A DNA stretch of 64,000 nt from Dyadobacter sp. CY312 (GCF_021390535.1 NZ_JAJUXG010000014.1:186001-250000), one strand, 5' to 3'; positions 9,125-18,710 are shown, counted from the stretch's first letter. Made by a program: numbers and translations. Notes: generated by a model not told the origin, from the sequence alone.

Positions 9125-9169
9125 TTCTCAGACAACAGCAACAATAATCCCGCTGATGCAGGGCACCTA

Positions 9170-10216
9170 CTATTTGCTGATAATCAGCTTGTGTGTGCTT
9201 AGTGATCCGTCCAGGCTCAGCAGTTTCACAAGGTACAGCCCTGGCTGTAAACTTTTGATGCTAACCCCGGATGCTGAAACAGGACTTGTGATCAACTCTT
9301 TACCATTTTGTGCAACAATGGTAAGGGTTTTTAGTTTGTTGATCTCCGCATTACTCACGTACAGACGGTCTGATGCCGGGTTGGGGAACACACTCAAAGC
9401 ACTCTCAGCCAAACCTTCGAATGTCACACTACGTACATTACTATACGCAAACGTCCCATCCCTATCTACCATCCGCAAGCGGTAATAGTTATCTCCATTG
9501 GAAGGCATAGCGTGCGAGTATGTGTAGTTGCGCAATATGGCGCTTTCACCATGCGACTTTACCGTAGTAAGTACAGTCCAGTTTTTAGCATTCAGACTGT
9601 GCTGTACTTCGAAGTGATCGCTGTTAGTCTCTTCGGTGGTGGACCAGGTAAGGTTAGAAGTAGTATTTTCCTTTTCCACCTGGAATTGGGACAATGTAAC
9701 AGGGAGATTAACATCTGCAACACTAACAGTACCGTTTGGAAAGCTGTTATTCGGGTTGTTGTCCTGATAAGTTGGCAAGACTCTTTGAATTTGAGCTGAC
9801 CAAACTCCTTCGTCTACTGCTGCTTTGGTCGTAAGAGGGACTGCAAAACTTACAATACTCGCCGGAGGACTAGAACTTACAGCACCCGTTTGCGTCAATA
9901 CTACGGTTTGCGGTCCGCTTTTTTGAAAAGTCCATCCTGTTGGAGGAGTGTAGACATCATCAAATTCAATTCCTGGCGGTACAGCTAATACAATTTGCAG
10001 CGATCCACCCGGCAACGGAGTTGTGGTTGCGGGATTCGTTCCCGAGACATTCACAAACGTCAAATTGAAAAACCCGGCCTTTTCGAATCCTGAGTAATCA
10101 CCATCAGGCCCTCCGGTTAATTGCAGGTCTCTCGTTGTTTGCGAGAAAGCAATATTCATACCCATGGAAAGAAACACGGCCATCAGGGAAATTCTTAAAA
10201 TATTTATTGTTTTCAT
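9170..10216 (-). CDS. Exported protein with T9SS type A sorting domain
   Basis: 348 residues. A Sec signal peptide covers about 1-25 (ending IAFSQ). A beta-rich domain of unknown function follows (about 26-170), reminiscent of DUF11-like or CARDB-like surface modules. Next comes an FN3-like cassette (LPVTLSQFQVEKENTTSNLT to YYRLRMVDRDGTFAYSNVRS, about 172-265). The last 80 residues are a Por-secretion-system tail (LSVFPNPASDRLYV to GLYLVKLLSLDGS). The protein is therefore probably exported by the type IX system and attached to or released at the cell surface. It lies 78 bp downstream of a 590-residue exported protein with a hairpin between them. The same C-terminal cassette recurs in four other proteins of this window. 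Confidence 0.88.
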   Translation of the reverse strand: MKTINILRISLMAVFLSMGMNIAFSQTTRDLQLTGGPDGDYSGFEKAGFFNLTFVNVSGTNPATTTPLPGGSLQIVLAVPPGIEFDDVYTPPTGWTFQKSGPQTVVLTQTGAVSSSPPASIVSFAVPLTTKAAVDEGVWSAQIQRVLPTYQDNNPNNSFPNGTVSVADVNLPVTLSQFQVEKENTTSNLTWSTTEETNSDHFEVQHSLNAKNWTVLTTVKSHGESAILRNYTYSHAMPSNGDNYYRLRMVDRDGTFAYSNVRSVTFEGLAESALSVFPNPASDRLYVSNAEINKLKTLTIVAQNGKELITSPVSASGVSIKSLQPGLYLVKLLSLDGSLSTHKLIISK

Positions 10217-10251
10217 AATGTTCTTAATTACGCTTGAAATAATGAAATAGA

Positions 10252-10280
10252 AGATTCCGCCCGATTCGCCGGCGGAATCT
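10252..10280. terminator. Intergenic hairpin between two exported-protein genes
   Basis: AGATTCCGCC and GGCGGAATCT form a 10-bp perfect stem with a 9-nt loop. It sits in the 78-bp gap between the 590-residue gene and the downstream T9SS cargo gene. On the minus strand the following bases (TCTATTTCATT) are only moderately U-rich, so this may be a partial terminator or an mRNA processing and stabilising element. Confidence 0.5.
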
Positions 10281-10294
10281 GTTTGTATCTATTG

Positions 10295-12067
10295 CTACGG
10301 ATTTACATTTAAGGAAACACTGCCTGAATTATTGGTATTATCTTCCTCTCCCCCAGAACCGTCTCCAATGATAACCCCTAAATTATAGGCGCCTTTCGCA
10401 ACACCAGTACCCATCGTCACTGTGCCCTCTATTGTTACAGCACTACTAAAATCTCCCTGTACGACCGCTGAATTATTTGTTAGAGTATAATAACCTCCCC
10501 CGTCGACAACAGTCCAACCAGTTCCAGAAAATGTCATACTAAAACTCGGAGAGGGCTTAACCACATACACTGTTATTGGACCAGCCGAAACCGAAGATGC
10601 TATATTATAGATATTGATGGTAAAAGGTCTCACCTTATTCGTTGAGGAGAAATCGGGCTGAGACATCAGAACCACCGGTGTCAAATCAGCGCCAGTGCCG
10701 ATCACAACTGTAAAATCAGCCACAGCAGTTTGTCCATAACCATTTACTCCGGCTACCTGAAATTTGTAACTACCAGCAGTTCCAGCAGCCGGTGTTCCGG
10801 AAAGTGTTCCGTTTGCGGCCAAGGTTAAACCGGAAGGCAATCCAGTGTACCCGGCTATCGCGGGTAAAGCCTTATAGGTATAAATATTATTACATGCACC
10901 TCCAATAGAAAATCCTGGAACGTCGATGCTGATCTGTTTTGTGTAGGCACTGCTTACAACACCAGTTGGAAAAGCTCCTCCTGTGAAAATGATCGGTTTT
11001 CGCGCCTGGAATTCATACACATTCAATCCCCCACCAAAACCTGCATCCAAAACACCTGATCTGGTAATCACTATCCTGTCGAATGTTGCATTGGCTTTAA
11101 CCGATACCGTGAATTTGTCAAGGTTTGTAAACAGACCGAAGATATTCACATTAAATAATGTTGAAACATCTGTTGCGGTAATAACCGGTGTAGATCCATT
11201 AAAGGCTGCAACCGTGGTACCAGCAAATAATCCCAAACCAAGACCTGCACTGTTCCCCAGCGTGACTACAACCTCATCTCCTGCCACAGCTGGCTTGCCA
11301 AGATACACGGTTTCAGACACCTGCCCAGCAAACCCACCTCCAACAATGGTTCCGCTAGGATTCAAAACCATAGCCGTATTTGTGTTATTGTCAACTGCAC
11401 GGTCCGCATATACCATCTGAGCTCCCAGACCCACGCCCAGATTAAATCCATCTGACTCAACCGAAGCGTACTGAGGCACAACACAAAAATCTCCTGAAAC
11501 CGTACGAGCATAGAATACCCTGACCTCGCCAGCAAAAGCAGCGTTGTAACGGATTCGAACAGAATTGTACGGTTGGGTGGACACAAGCCTAATAAATTGA
11601 TTACCTGCACCATCTATAACCCATGTTGTTGTTACATTGGCTGCTGCAATTGCAGTTCCGTCAGAGCCTTGGGTAGCTCCCGCTCTGGCTGTAATTTCTA
11701 GGCTTGAAAAAACGTTGATCAACCCCTGGTCGCTGCTAGCCTTAATATACGTAACTGTACCGGCTGGTTTGTTTCCACCCGGAAATATAAGCTGAAGCCA
11801 GGCCCAACCACCAATAGCACCCCATACCCTTGCATTGTTACTAATACTCGCATCAGTGGCGTAACCCGGATTATCTACATTAGATAAAATACCGAAAACG
11901 TCTGATTTAGCCTCACGGTGCATTGTCGCATATTCATAGGTTTGCGCATAAACGTTAGAGCTCAAAATCAGACATGCAAATAAAATCGCAATAACACTCC
12001 TATTTAAACATTGTGAACTAAGGACGGAGAAATTAGACTTGGTTTGACTAATAAAATTCTTTTTCAT
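10295..12067 (-). CDS. Large exported protein with repeated surface modules and Ig-like domain
   Basis: 590 residues with a signal peptide ending VYAQ at about residue 42. Two copies of a module of about 150 residues follow (about 45-190 and 200-355). Each begins with an Asp/Asn-rich turn (DRAVDNNTNTAM) and ends with a strand pattern like FDRIVITRSG...NVYEFQARKP. The same pattern occurs six times in the protein at 18788-22657. A putative-Ig repeat (SGTPAAGTAGSYKFQVAG) follows at about 360-455. A final DUF11/CARDB-like domain ends in NVNP, with no T9SS tail. Without the sorting tail it would stay periplasmic or depend on another route. The next gene does carry a tail. Function is unknown; an adhesin or matrix role is inferred. 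Confidence 0.8.
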   Translation of the reverse strand: MKKNFISQTKSNFSVLSSQCLNRSVIAILFACLILSSNVYAQTYEYATMHREAKSDVFGILSNVDNPGYATDASISNNARVWGAIGGWAWLQLIFPGGNKPAGTVTYIKASSDQGLINVFSSLEITARAGATQGSDGTAIAAANVTTTWVIDGAGNQFIRLVSTQPYNSVRIRYNAAFAGEVRVFYARTVSGDFCVVPQYASVESDGFNLGVGLGAQMVYADRAVDNNTNTAMVLNPSGTIVGGGFAGQVSETVYLGKPAVAGDEVVVTLGNSAGLGLGLFAGTTVAAFNGSTPVITATDVSTLFNVNIFGLFTNLDKFTVSVKANATFDRIVITRSGVLDAGFGGGLNVYEFQARKPIIFTGGAFPTGVVSSAYTKQISIDVPGFSIGGACNNIYTYKALPAIAGYTGLPSGLTLAANGTLSGTPAAGTAGSYKFQVAGVNGYGQTAVADFTVVIGTGADLTPVVLMSQPDFSSTNKVRPFTINIYNIASSVSAGPITVYVVKPSPSFSMTFSGTGWTVVDGGGYYTLTNNSAVVQGDFSSAVTIEGTVTMGTGVAKGAYNLGVIIGDGSGGEEDNTNNSGSVSLNVNP

Positions 12068-12668
12068 AAAAAAGGGATTAAAATTTGTAGATTAAAAGTG
12101 TGTATTATTTTTTCTTTCGGTTACTTCATAGGCATGGTTGGTTTACAGATGATAAATAATACTGGACATAATACTCATGATACGTTTATAGAAAACCATC
12201 GAGAGATAGAACATAGAATAATCTATGGTTACAAATGTATATTCTACTATAAAAATGAAAGGGGGACAATCCCGACTAAAAAGAGGAATATTCTTAACAT
12301 TTCGGGAATTCTCCTGTCATTCCAAGCACGAATGGCTTATTGAGACTTATAAAGCAGAAGAAGGAGACTGTTATCTCACCTGAAAACCAATCCTACTGCG
12401 TGACGCTGACACAATGATCCGGCCCTGGTGAAACCTGCCGAAAAAAATACCTGGATCATTGAATACGGACTCCCGCATCACCTCTGCGCAAACCTAACTC
12501 AACAGCCAGAAAACGCATTCAATTGCTTGTAAACAGGCCCCTATTAAAGACCGAAGAGGTAATATATTTTAAGCGCGTCAGAACAAACTAACAGATAGAA
12601 TATAATCTGTTCGGTCGCCAAAAAACTGGTAAATTATCAAAAGGTCACAGTAACAACGAAAGTCAAAA
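12068..12668. other. Gene-free interval upstream of the hybrid sensor gene
   Basis: This stretch separates divergent genes (12067 minus, 12887 plus). I see no convincing coding region; the plus-strand open frame at 12044-12343 lacks composition or motif support. The promoters of both genes should lie between here and 12886. Confidence 0.4.
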
Positions 12669-12706
12669 GGTAGACAATCCTTAAATTTCGGTAGACAATC
12701 CTTAAA
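12669..12706 (+). promoter_or_regulatory. Paired 17-bp direct repeats, candidate operator
   Basis: GGTAGACAATCCTTAAA occurs twice (12669-12685 and 12690-12706), with exactly 21 bp from start to start, two helical turns. A protein dimer would therefore meet both copies on the same face of the DNA. It lies about 180 bp upstream of the TTG start of the hybrid two-component gene, where its own AraC-type output domain could bind. The repeat is seen directly; the regulatory role is inferred. Confidence 0.45.
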
Positions 12707-12824
12707 AAGTCAACAATATGATGCTATCCTGCGTGACTTATTGAATATTCAGTCGTACCAGAAATACATTTCATAGTATAATTTTATCTAAATTTATTCT
12801 TTCAAATTATCTCTATGAAATCAT

Positions 12825-12855
12825 TTACAATAGACGAAAAATCCGTCTATTGTAA
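12825..12855 (+). promoter_or_regulatory. Perfect 12-bp stem hairpin in the leader of the hybrid sensor
   Basis: TTACAATAGACG (12825-12836) pairs fully with CGTCTATTGTAA (12844-12855) around a 7-nt loop, AAAAATC. The structure ends 31 bp before the TTG start codon at 12887. It may be an operator or an mRNA leader structure that limits translation; there is no U-run, so it is not a standard terminator. Confidence 0.5.
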
Positions 12856-12886
12856 GCCGTTGTTAACTTAAATATCCCTGTCTGTT

Positions 12887-15800
12887 TTGAAACTGAAACT
12901 CTATCTGATAATAACAATTTGTATCGTAGCCAGGTTGGACTGCCAGGCAGAAACTGCCGCCGACAAGGGTAGCGGGGTGGGAACATTCTACCATTTAACC
13001 ACAAAGGATGGGCTATCTAACAACACCGTTATTGCTATTACACAAGATTCCCGGGGTTTCATTTGGATGGGGACACCAGTAGGGCTCAACCGCTACGATG
13101 GAAAACAGATAATTCAATACAAAAATGAGGAAGGGAACCCAAAAAGCTTGTCGTCCTCAAGTATTGTTTCATTGCTTGCAGAAAATAACGGAAACCTCTG
13201 GATTGGAACCAGTGAAGGTCTCAACTATTATAATCGCATCACTGATTCATTTCAACGTATATATCTGAATGGTTATCCAACGAAATTCTCCCCCAAAAAC
13301 CGAATAGATGCGATTGCCAAAGACAGTAAGGGACGAATATGGATTGGAACCTCCCAGGGGCTTTTCTGCAAATCGGACACCGCTACAATGAAGTTTACCA
13401 GATTCCTGTTTGGCAAAAAAGCGATTGACAACAGTATTGTAAAAAGTATCTGTGAAGACCATGCAAAAAACGTATGGGTTGGCACCAGGAATGGCCTTAT
13501 AAAACTATACAATAAAAAAGGCTCAACGCAGCAACTGGAATACGTCATGTACCGAAGGAATGCCAAGAACAATCTCAGCGACAATGACATTTATGCCGTC
13601 GCATCAGACAGCCTTAACAACTTGTGGATTGGAACCAATAACGGTGGGCTTAATCTGTTTGACTACCCTAATGAAAGATTTACGACTTTGCCCAGTCCTA
13701 CATGGAGTATAAATCACCTGATGACCGACAAACAAGGGCAACTTTGGATTGCCGGCCCCAATCAAGTAACAGTCATGAATACTTCATCTGGCAAACAGAC
13801 GACATTTCGTCATGATAGCAACAATAGCCTCAGCCTGGGTAGCGAACATAGCCTGTGCGTTTTTGAAGACCGTTCAGGCTCAATTTGGACTGGCACATAT
13901 TATGGAGGTGCAAGCGTCTCACATCTTGCCGATGTACCGTTTCAAACCAAAAAAACATGCATCTCTAATAGTGATATGGTTACTACTGTGACAGGGCATA
14001 AAAACGGTGAACTGCTCATCGGGACAGAGCTTGGACTCTGCCAAAGCAAGTCCGGCGCCGGAATCGGCGATAAATATTTCACACAGATTACCGGTATCAA
14101 AACAGCGATTATTGGTAAAGATGGAAGTGTGTGGGCAGGCTCTTCGAATAGCGGCTTGTCGCACATAAGGAACGGAAAGCTGATCAAAACATTTAGTAAC
14201 AGCCCAAATGACACTACTTCTCTCAGTTCTAATTACGTGTTAAGTCTTCTTGAAGATGGCAGAGGCCGTATCTGGGCTGGAACGCACTGGGGACTTGATC
14301 TGCTGGACATAAACACGGGTTCATTTTCACATCTCAATGACAAAACATCCCTGGCAATTAAAGGCTCTGTGAACAAGCTTTTCGAGGATTCCAAACATAA
14401 TATTTGGATAGGGACCAGCCAGGGCGTAGGTCTTTTAAATTACGATTCAAATGACTTCAAGTGGTTTCAGACAGTATCGCAGCGATCCACCTGGGCGTAC
14501 TGGGAAAACACCGTTACGGATATCTTTGAAGACAGCAACGGGCAGATCTGGATAGGGACATACAGCGGCGGCCTGAAACGATATGATCCCGCGAAAAATT
14601 CACTTATCCCCTGCCTTGCCAGCGGGATGCCGAAAGATGTCACCAACGTGATTGAAGATAATAAGAAAAACCTTTGGCTTACCTCCAATGACCTTCTTTA
14701 CAAACTCGACCCAATCAGCAAAAAGGTTAGAGTCTATAACTTTCATGATAGAATCCCGGGCTATCAACTTAGTGAACGTTCATCATATAAAAACCAGAAA
14801 GGGGAATTGTTTTTCGGAACAAACCGCGGCTTATTGTACTTTAATCCTGAAAATGTAAGAGATAATCCTAATCCGCCACCCCTTGCATTTACCTTCCTGA
14901 GTATTTTCAACACCAAAAGAAAAGGGTTCAAAAAAAACGAAACACAATCAGAAAGAAGCCTTGACGGAATAGAAAATCTGACACTGAATTACTGGGAAGA
15001 TTCCTTCAAGATAGGCTTCGCGGTACTTAATTTTGTTAAGCCGAATAAAAATAAATACGCCTACAAACTGGAAGGGATAGACAATGAATGGACCTATCCT
15101 GAGACTTCTTCTGTTATTTTCAACCGGCTTCCATCCGGTGATTACACTTTACTGGTAAAAGGAGCAAATAACGATGGAATATGGAGTGAAAAACCAATAC
15201 GTATAAATATACACGTATTACCTCCCTGGTGGAGAACATGGTGGGCATACTTAATATACACAGGTATACTGGCTTTCCTGATATTTATACTGCTCAGATT
15301 CTTTTGGCTAAGAGCTACGCTTGGTAAGGAAAAAGAACTCCACAGACAAAAACTGGATTTCTTCACCAACGTCAGCCATGAAATTCGTTCACACCTGATG
15401 CTGATTTCAGGGCCCGTTGAAAAATTAATCAAATCGGAAAAACTCAGCAGGGATGTACATCGTCAACTCGGATATATTCAGGATAACTCTCTGCGCCTGT
15501 CGGGACTGGTGAAGGAACTTATGGATTTCAGAAAAGCTGAAAGTGCCAATCAGAGACTGAATGTCACCAATAACGATCTGGTACCCTATCTGAGAAATAT
15601 ATTTACTGCTTTCAGCCAGCTTGCCGAATTACGAAATGTCAAATCTTTGTTTGTAACAGATGCGGAAACAATAGAATGCTGGTTGGATACCGAGCAATTT
15701 GAGAAAACGATATACAACCTGCTTTCCAATGCATATAAATTCACACCAGATCAGGGATATGTAAAACTGGAATTAAAAAGCCACGGTGAGGTAATCAATA

Positions 15801-16924
15801 TCAGCGTTACGGATAATGGAAAAGGCATTGCAGCAGAAAACCTCAAAAAGATATTCGTCAGTTATTTTCAGGTGTCAGATTCCGGACTTCAAAATACGGG
15901 TCACGGCCTCGGACTTGCTCTTTCAAAGAGCATAGTAGAACTACACAAAGGCACAATGACGGCAGAAAGTACACAAGCGACCCAAGCGACGGAAGGTCGC
16001 ACAACTTTTACTATAACATTACGAAAAGGGAAAGATCATTTCAGTATGGACCAAATTGCTGATCTTGATCTTAGAAATGCACTATCAAGTCAATTTACCA
16101 TAAACGATCTCTCATCGGAAAACCTACATACTGCAACTATCAAAAAGGAAAGATATACGATCCTCTTAGCCGAAAATCATGTTGAATTCCGAAACCTGAT
16201 CCGCGATATGTTAAGTGAAACTTACGAGATCATTTCCTGTGGCAATGGCAAGGAAGCCTACAATGCGGCTATTTCACAAATTCCAGACGTGATCATCAGC
16301 GACATAATCATGCCTGAAATGGATGGATTAGAGCTATGCAAGCGGATAAAAACGCATGAAACTACATCTCACATTCCTATGGTTCTGCTTACCGCACACG
16401 ATTCGCAAGAATATGAGCTCAACGGTTTTAAACATGGGGCGGATGCGTACATTTCAAAACCGTTCAGACTGGAAATTCTCCTGTTAAAGATCAGGAATCT
16501 CTTATCCGCAAGACAAGCAATACAAAAGAAATTTAGCAGCAAGATTCTGTTCGAGCCGGGAAATGAGGTTGTGGTAAACAATAAGGAAGAACAGTTTATT
16601 GACACGATCCTAAAATTTGTTGAGGAAAATATGGACAACCCGCAATTTTCAATAGCCGCACTCGCCAAACATATGGGAATGAGCGAACCCGTATTGTACA
16701 AAAAAATAAGGGCGCTTTTGAATATGACTGTCAATGACTTTATAAAAACAATCAGGCTTAAAAGAGCGGCAAAAATGCTTAAAGAAGGACTATCTCCTGC
16801 CGAAGTTTCAGTATCGGTAGGCTACGCCGACCAAAAGTACTTTGGTCGGGAATTCAAAAAAACATTTGGGGTTTCGCCTGGAAAGTGGAATAGCACACCG
16901 GCTCAGGAGCTTAGCGAAGACTAA
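12887..16924 (+). CDS. Hybrid two-component system protein (sensor, receiver, AraC output)
   Basis: A one-polypeptide signalling protein of 1345 residues. The TTG start is needed for the signal peptide (MKLKLYLIITICIVARLDCQ); later ATGs would lose it. The order is: periplasmic beta-propeller repeats of the Reg_prop type (about 30-700, many W-(I/V)-G-T repeats), a Y_Y_Y domain (about 705-780), a TM helix (about 785-808), a HisKA with H831 in SHEIRSHLMLI (unusual H after S where TP is common), an HATPase (DNGKGI about 975, GHGLGLAL about 1005), a receiver with D1139 (SDIIMPEMDG), and an AraC HTH pair (about 1245-1340). Such proteins detect oligosaccharides and switch on uptake genes. The likely target, the SusC/SusD at 1892-6591 or the nearby T9SS proteins, is inferred from position. 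Confidence 0.95.
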   Translation: MKLKLYLIITICIVARLDCQAETAADKGSGVGTFYHLTTKDGLSNNTVIAITQDSRGFIWMGTPVGLNRYDGKQIIQYKNEEGNPKSLSSSSIVSLLAENNGNLWIGTSEGLNYYNRITDSFQRIYLNGYPTKFSPKNRIDAIAKDSKGRIWIGTSQGLFCKSDTATMKFTRFLFGKKAIDNSIVKSICEDHAKNVWVGTRNGLIKLYNKKGSTQQLEYVMYRRNAKNNLSDNDIYAVASDSLNNLWIGTNNGGLNLFDYPNERFTTLPSPTWSINHLMTDKQGQLWIAGPNQVTVMNTSSGKQTTFRHDSNNSLSLGSEHSLCVFEDRSGSIWTGTYYGGASVSHLADVPFQTKKTCISNSDMVTTVTGHKNGELLIGTELGLCQSKSGAGIGDKYFTQITGIKTAIIGKDGSVWAGSSNSGLSHIRNGKLIKTFSNSPNDTTSLSSNYVLSLLEDGRGRIWAGTHWGLDLLDINTGSFSHLNDKTSLAIKGSVNKLFEDSKHNIWIGTSQGVGLLNYDSNDFKWFQTVSQRSTWAYWENTVTDIFEDSNGQIWIGTYSGGLKRYDPAKNSLIPCLASGMPKDVTNVIEDNKKNLWLTSNDLLYKLDPISKKVRVYNFHDRIPGYQLSERSSYKNQKGELFFGTNRGLLYFNPENVRDNPNPPPLAFTFLSIFNTKRKGFKKNETQSERSLDGIENLTLNYWEDSFKIGFAVLNFVKPNKNKYAYKLEGIDNEWTYPETSSVIFNRLPSGDYTLLVKGANNDGIWSEKPIRINIHVLPPWWRTWWAYLIYTGILAFLIFILLRFFWLRATLGKEKELHRQKLDFFTNVSHEIRSHLMLISGPVEKLIKSEKLSRDVHRQLGYIQDNSLRLSGLVKELMDFRKAESANQRLNVTNNDLVPYLRNIFTAFSQLAELRNVKSLFVTDAETIECWLDTEQFEKTIYNLLSNAYKFTPDQGYVKLELKSHGEVINISVTDNGKGIAAENLKKIFVSYFQVSDSGLQNTGHGLGLALSKSIVELHKGTMTAESTQATQATEGRTTFTITLRKGKDHFSMDQIADLDLRNALSSQFTINDLSSENLHTATIKKERYTILLAENHVEFRNLIRDMLSETYEIISCGNGKEAYNAAISQIPDVIISDIIMPEMDGLELCKRIKTHETTSHIPMVLLTAHDSQEYELNGFKHGADAYISKPFRLEILLLKIRNLLSARQAIQKKFSSKILFEPGNEVVVNNKEEQFIDTILKFVEENMDNPQFSIAALAKHMGMSEPVLYKKIRALLNMTVNDFIKTIRLKRAAKMLKEGLSPAEVSVSVGYADQKYFGREFKKTFGVSPGKWNSTPAQELSED

Positions 16925-16969
16925 CACCAGCCCCAGGCAATGTTACTATCTAGAATAATCCCATTTTTA

Positions 16970-17013
16970 TGGTCTGGTTCAGGAAATGTTTATAAAATTC
17001 ATGAACCAGACCA
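16970..17013 (+). terminator. Candidate terminator hairpin after the hybrid sensor gene
   Basis: TGGTCTGGTTCA and TGAACCAGACCA form a 12-bp perfect stem with a 20-nt loop, 45 bp after the stop codon at 16924. No U-run follows on the plus strand, so termination efficiency is uncertain. Confidence 0.5.
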
Positions 17014-17234
17014 CATTGGCTGCGCTCTCTCAGAAAAATTTCCGTTACAGATAATCTGGATTTCTTTCTTTACCTCTTTCCTTTTCAAAGAATTAGATAC
17101 TCCATAGCCGGATCGTTCAGTATCCGTTCCATCTGATAGGTAACGATATCCTCCACATCCTCCTTAATTTGAATGTAGTTTTGGATGCAGCAAATCCGGA
17201 AAATTATCAAAACTATTGCCCCGGAAGCCAGTGT

Positions 17235-17404
17235 GGAGAATTCGGATAGTGTGACCACCGGATTCCGTGGTAGACTGACCATCATAGATTATTACTCTAT
17301 ATGAATTAAATGACTTTCAATCATTCATTTAAACTGGTCAATTTCAACCGAAACGATGTGTCCTTAATTTCCGAATTGAAGTAGTCAATGGCTCCGAATT
17401 CTCC
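17235..17404. mobile_element. 170-bp MITE-like element, copy A (IS21-type ends)
   Basis: The element is bounded by an 11-bp terminal inverted repeat, GGAGAATTCGG at the left and CCGAATTCTCC at the right. Inside the left end there are two related motifs ending in GACCACC-type sequence. Inside the right end there is a GGTCAATTTCAACCGAAACG motif and two more CCGAATT repeats. Multiple short repeats at each end are characteristic of IS21-family termini, but no istA or istB lies between them. Copies B (29576-29746) and C (49711-49856) have the same layout. It is probably a non-autonomous deletion derivative. No clear target duplication is visible. Confidence 0.65.
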
Positions 17405-17574
17405 AATTAGTCGAAATAACGTGTCTATCCGACGAACCTGTATTGTCTGGTAGGCTTTTCGGCAAGCCAGTTAATTATTGTGGTTACAGAACTTGTTCCA
17501 GTTATTTGGAAGCAGTTGACAAAGTTTTTTGTGTTTAGGGGATTGTATCCTTTCGAATACGTCCGTGGGCCACT

Positions 17575-17700
17575 CCTGCTGAATCCGATACAAAAAGTAC
17601 TGGCAGTTGTGAGATAAAATCAGCATCTTAAAGAACAAGTAGCCTGATAAAAATGCATCCATTATGCTACCATCCGGCATAGTGACGCGCCCGATTTCTT
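17575..17700 (-). pseudogene. IS66 relic: end of tnpA and start of tnpB
   Basis: On the minus strand this stretch matches the tnpA/tnpB junction of the IS66 at 50759-51461. Shared pieces include GCATCATTTATCAGG-like sequence, TCTCACAACTGCCAGTAC versus TCTCACAGCTGCCGGTAC, and an identical TTTTTGTATCGGA. The readable protein fragment is MLILSHNCQYFLYR against MLALSHSCRYFLYR of intact TnpB. Only about 125 bp are recognisable and the rest has decayed. It adjoins MITE copy A, so this site has received at least two elements. Confidence 0.7.
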
Positions 17701-17847
17701 ATGCATTGAATGCTTTTTATAAAACGCTATTGCCCCTAATGCAACATTAATAGTATTACGGTGGGATTTCCCGGGGGGATAGGCTGTACTTTTAGGTTAA
17801 TCTGATTCTTCCTTTCAAAAGCAATTCTATAAATACGGATTATATTT

Positions 17848-18471
17848 CTACCGTATAACCTCCTTAAGTGATACCACATTATCAACCTCAAGTTTTTTGA
17901 AAATATTGGCTTTGATCGCGCTGATGGTGGATACTTTCCTGCCAAAGGTTTGGGCAATTAAGGAAGTTTTCATACCCTGACTTAGATACTGAGCGATTTC
18001 ATGCTCATGTGAGGTGAGCGTTGAATTTCTTTTTTTCTCTCTCTTTTTGAGATCAGGACAATTTTTCAACAGCAGGTCTATCAACACTTCACTGTTTACA
18101 TATTTTTTCCCATTTAAAACATCTGTGATACAAATCATTAATTCATTCAAGTCATTTGTTTTAGAAAGGTAACCCTTGACATCGCTTCGAAGATAATTTA
18201 TCAGCATCTCGGAATTAACCTGTTCATCGTATACGATTAGACTTACACCAGGGAAAAATTGCTTCATCCTGTTTATAAGCCCCGGATTTTCTGGGACCGT
18301 GACCTGATTAATACCAACAATTATCAGATCTACCGTTAAATCCGGACCAGGCGTATCAATGGACTTAAAGTTATCCAATTCAAAGATATCCGAATCAGAA
18401 TAGTGATCTCGGAGTAGCAGACTCAACCCCTTGCGTATAATGGGGTATTCATCAATAATTAAAATTCTCAT
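17848..18471 (-). CDS. LuxR/NarL-type regulator with degenerate receiver domain (paralogue 3)
   Basis: 207 residues from the ATG at 18469-18471 (MRILIIDEYP); an in-frame ATG eight codons upstream is possible. It has the same layout as the regulators at 7500-8147 and 8194-8850. The receiver reads DLIIVG at the phosphoacceptor site, YDEQVN at the Thr/Ser switch, and keeps the lysine (GYLSK). The LuxR HTH lies at about residues 135-200 (LTSHEHEIAQYLSQGMKTSL, GRKVSTISAIKANIF). It is flanked by an IS66 relic and MITE copy A on one side and a large T9SS cargo gene on the other. Three paralogues with the same non-phosphorylatable pattern argue for selection rather than decay. Confidence 0.88.
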   Translation of the reverse strand: MRILIIDEYPIIRKGLSLLLRDHYSDSDIFELDNFKSIDTPGPDLTVDLIIVGINQVTVPENPGLINRMKQFFPGVSLIVYDEQVNSEMLINYLRSDVKGYLSKTNDLNELMICITDVLNGKKYVNSEVLIDLLLKNCPDLKKREKKRNSTLTSHEHEIAQYLSQGMKTSLIAQTFGRKVSTISAIKANIFKKLEVDNVVSLKEVIR

Positions 18472-18710
18472 AACCTGAATTTCTGATAATTTCAAACATG
18501 CCTTGCTTACCAGGTGATTATCTTCAAAATAAACAGATGCGGGTCAATGCCCCGTGTCTCGGCCAGATGCAGGCATCAAGGTATTCAAATCTGCAACCCA
18601 CATAAGTACATTTCCCGGTTTCGGATCAGCAGCGAAGATAGATTCACAACTCTGGACTCTACTATTTTTGCAGAATTGGCAATGTAGGTTCTCACCGACC
18701 GGGATGATGT

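Noticed and set aside
12044..12343. Plus-strand frame of 99 codons upstream of the hybrid sensor
   Set aside because: It overlaps the start of the 590-residue gene in antisense and has no recognisable motif; composition is AT-rich spacer.
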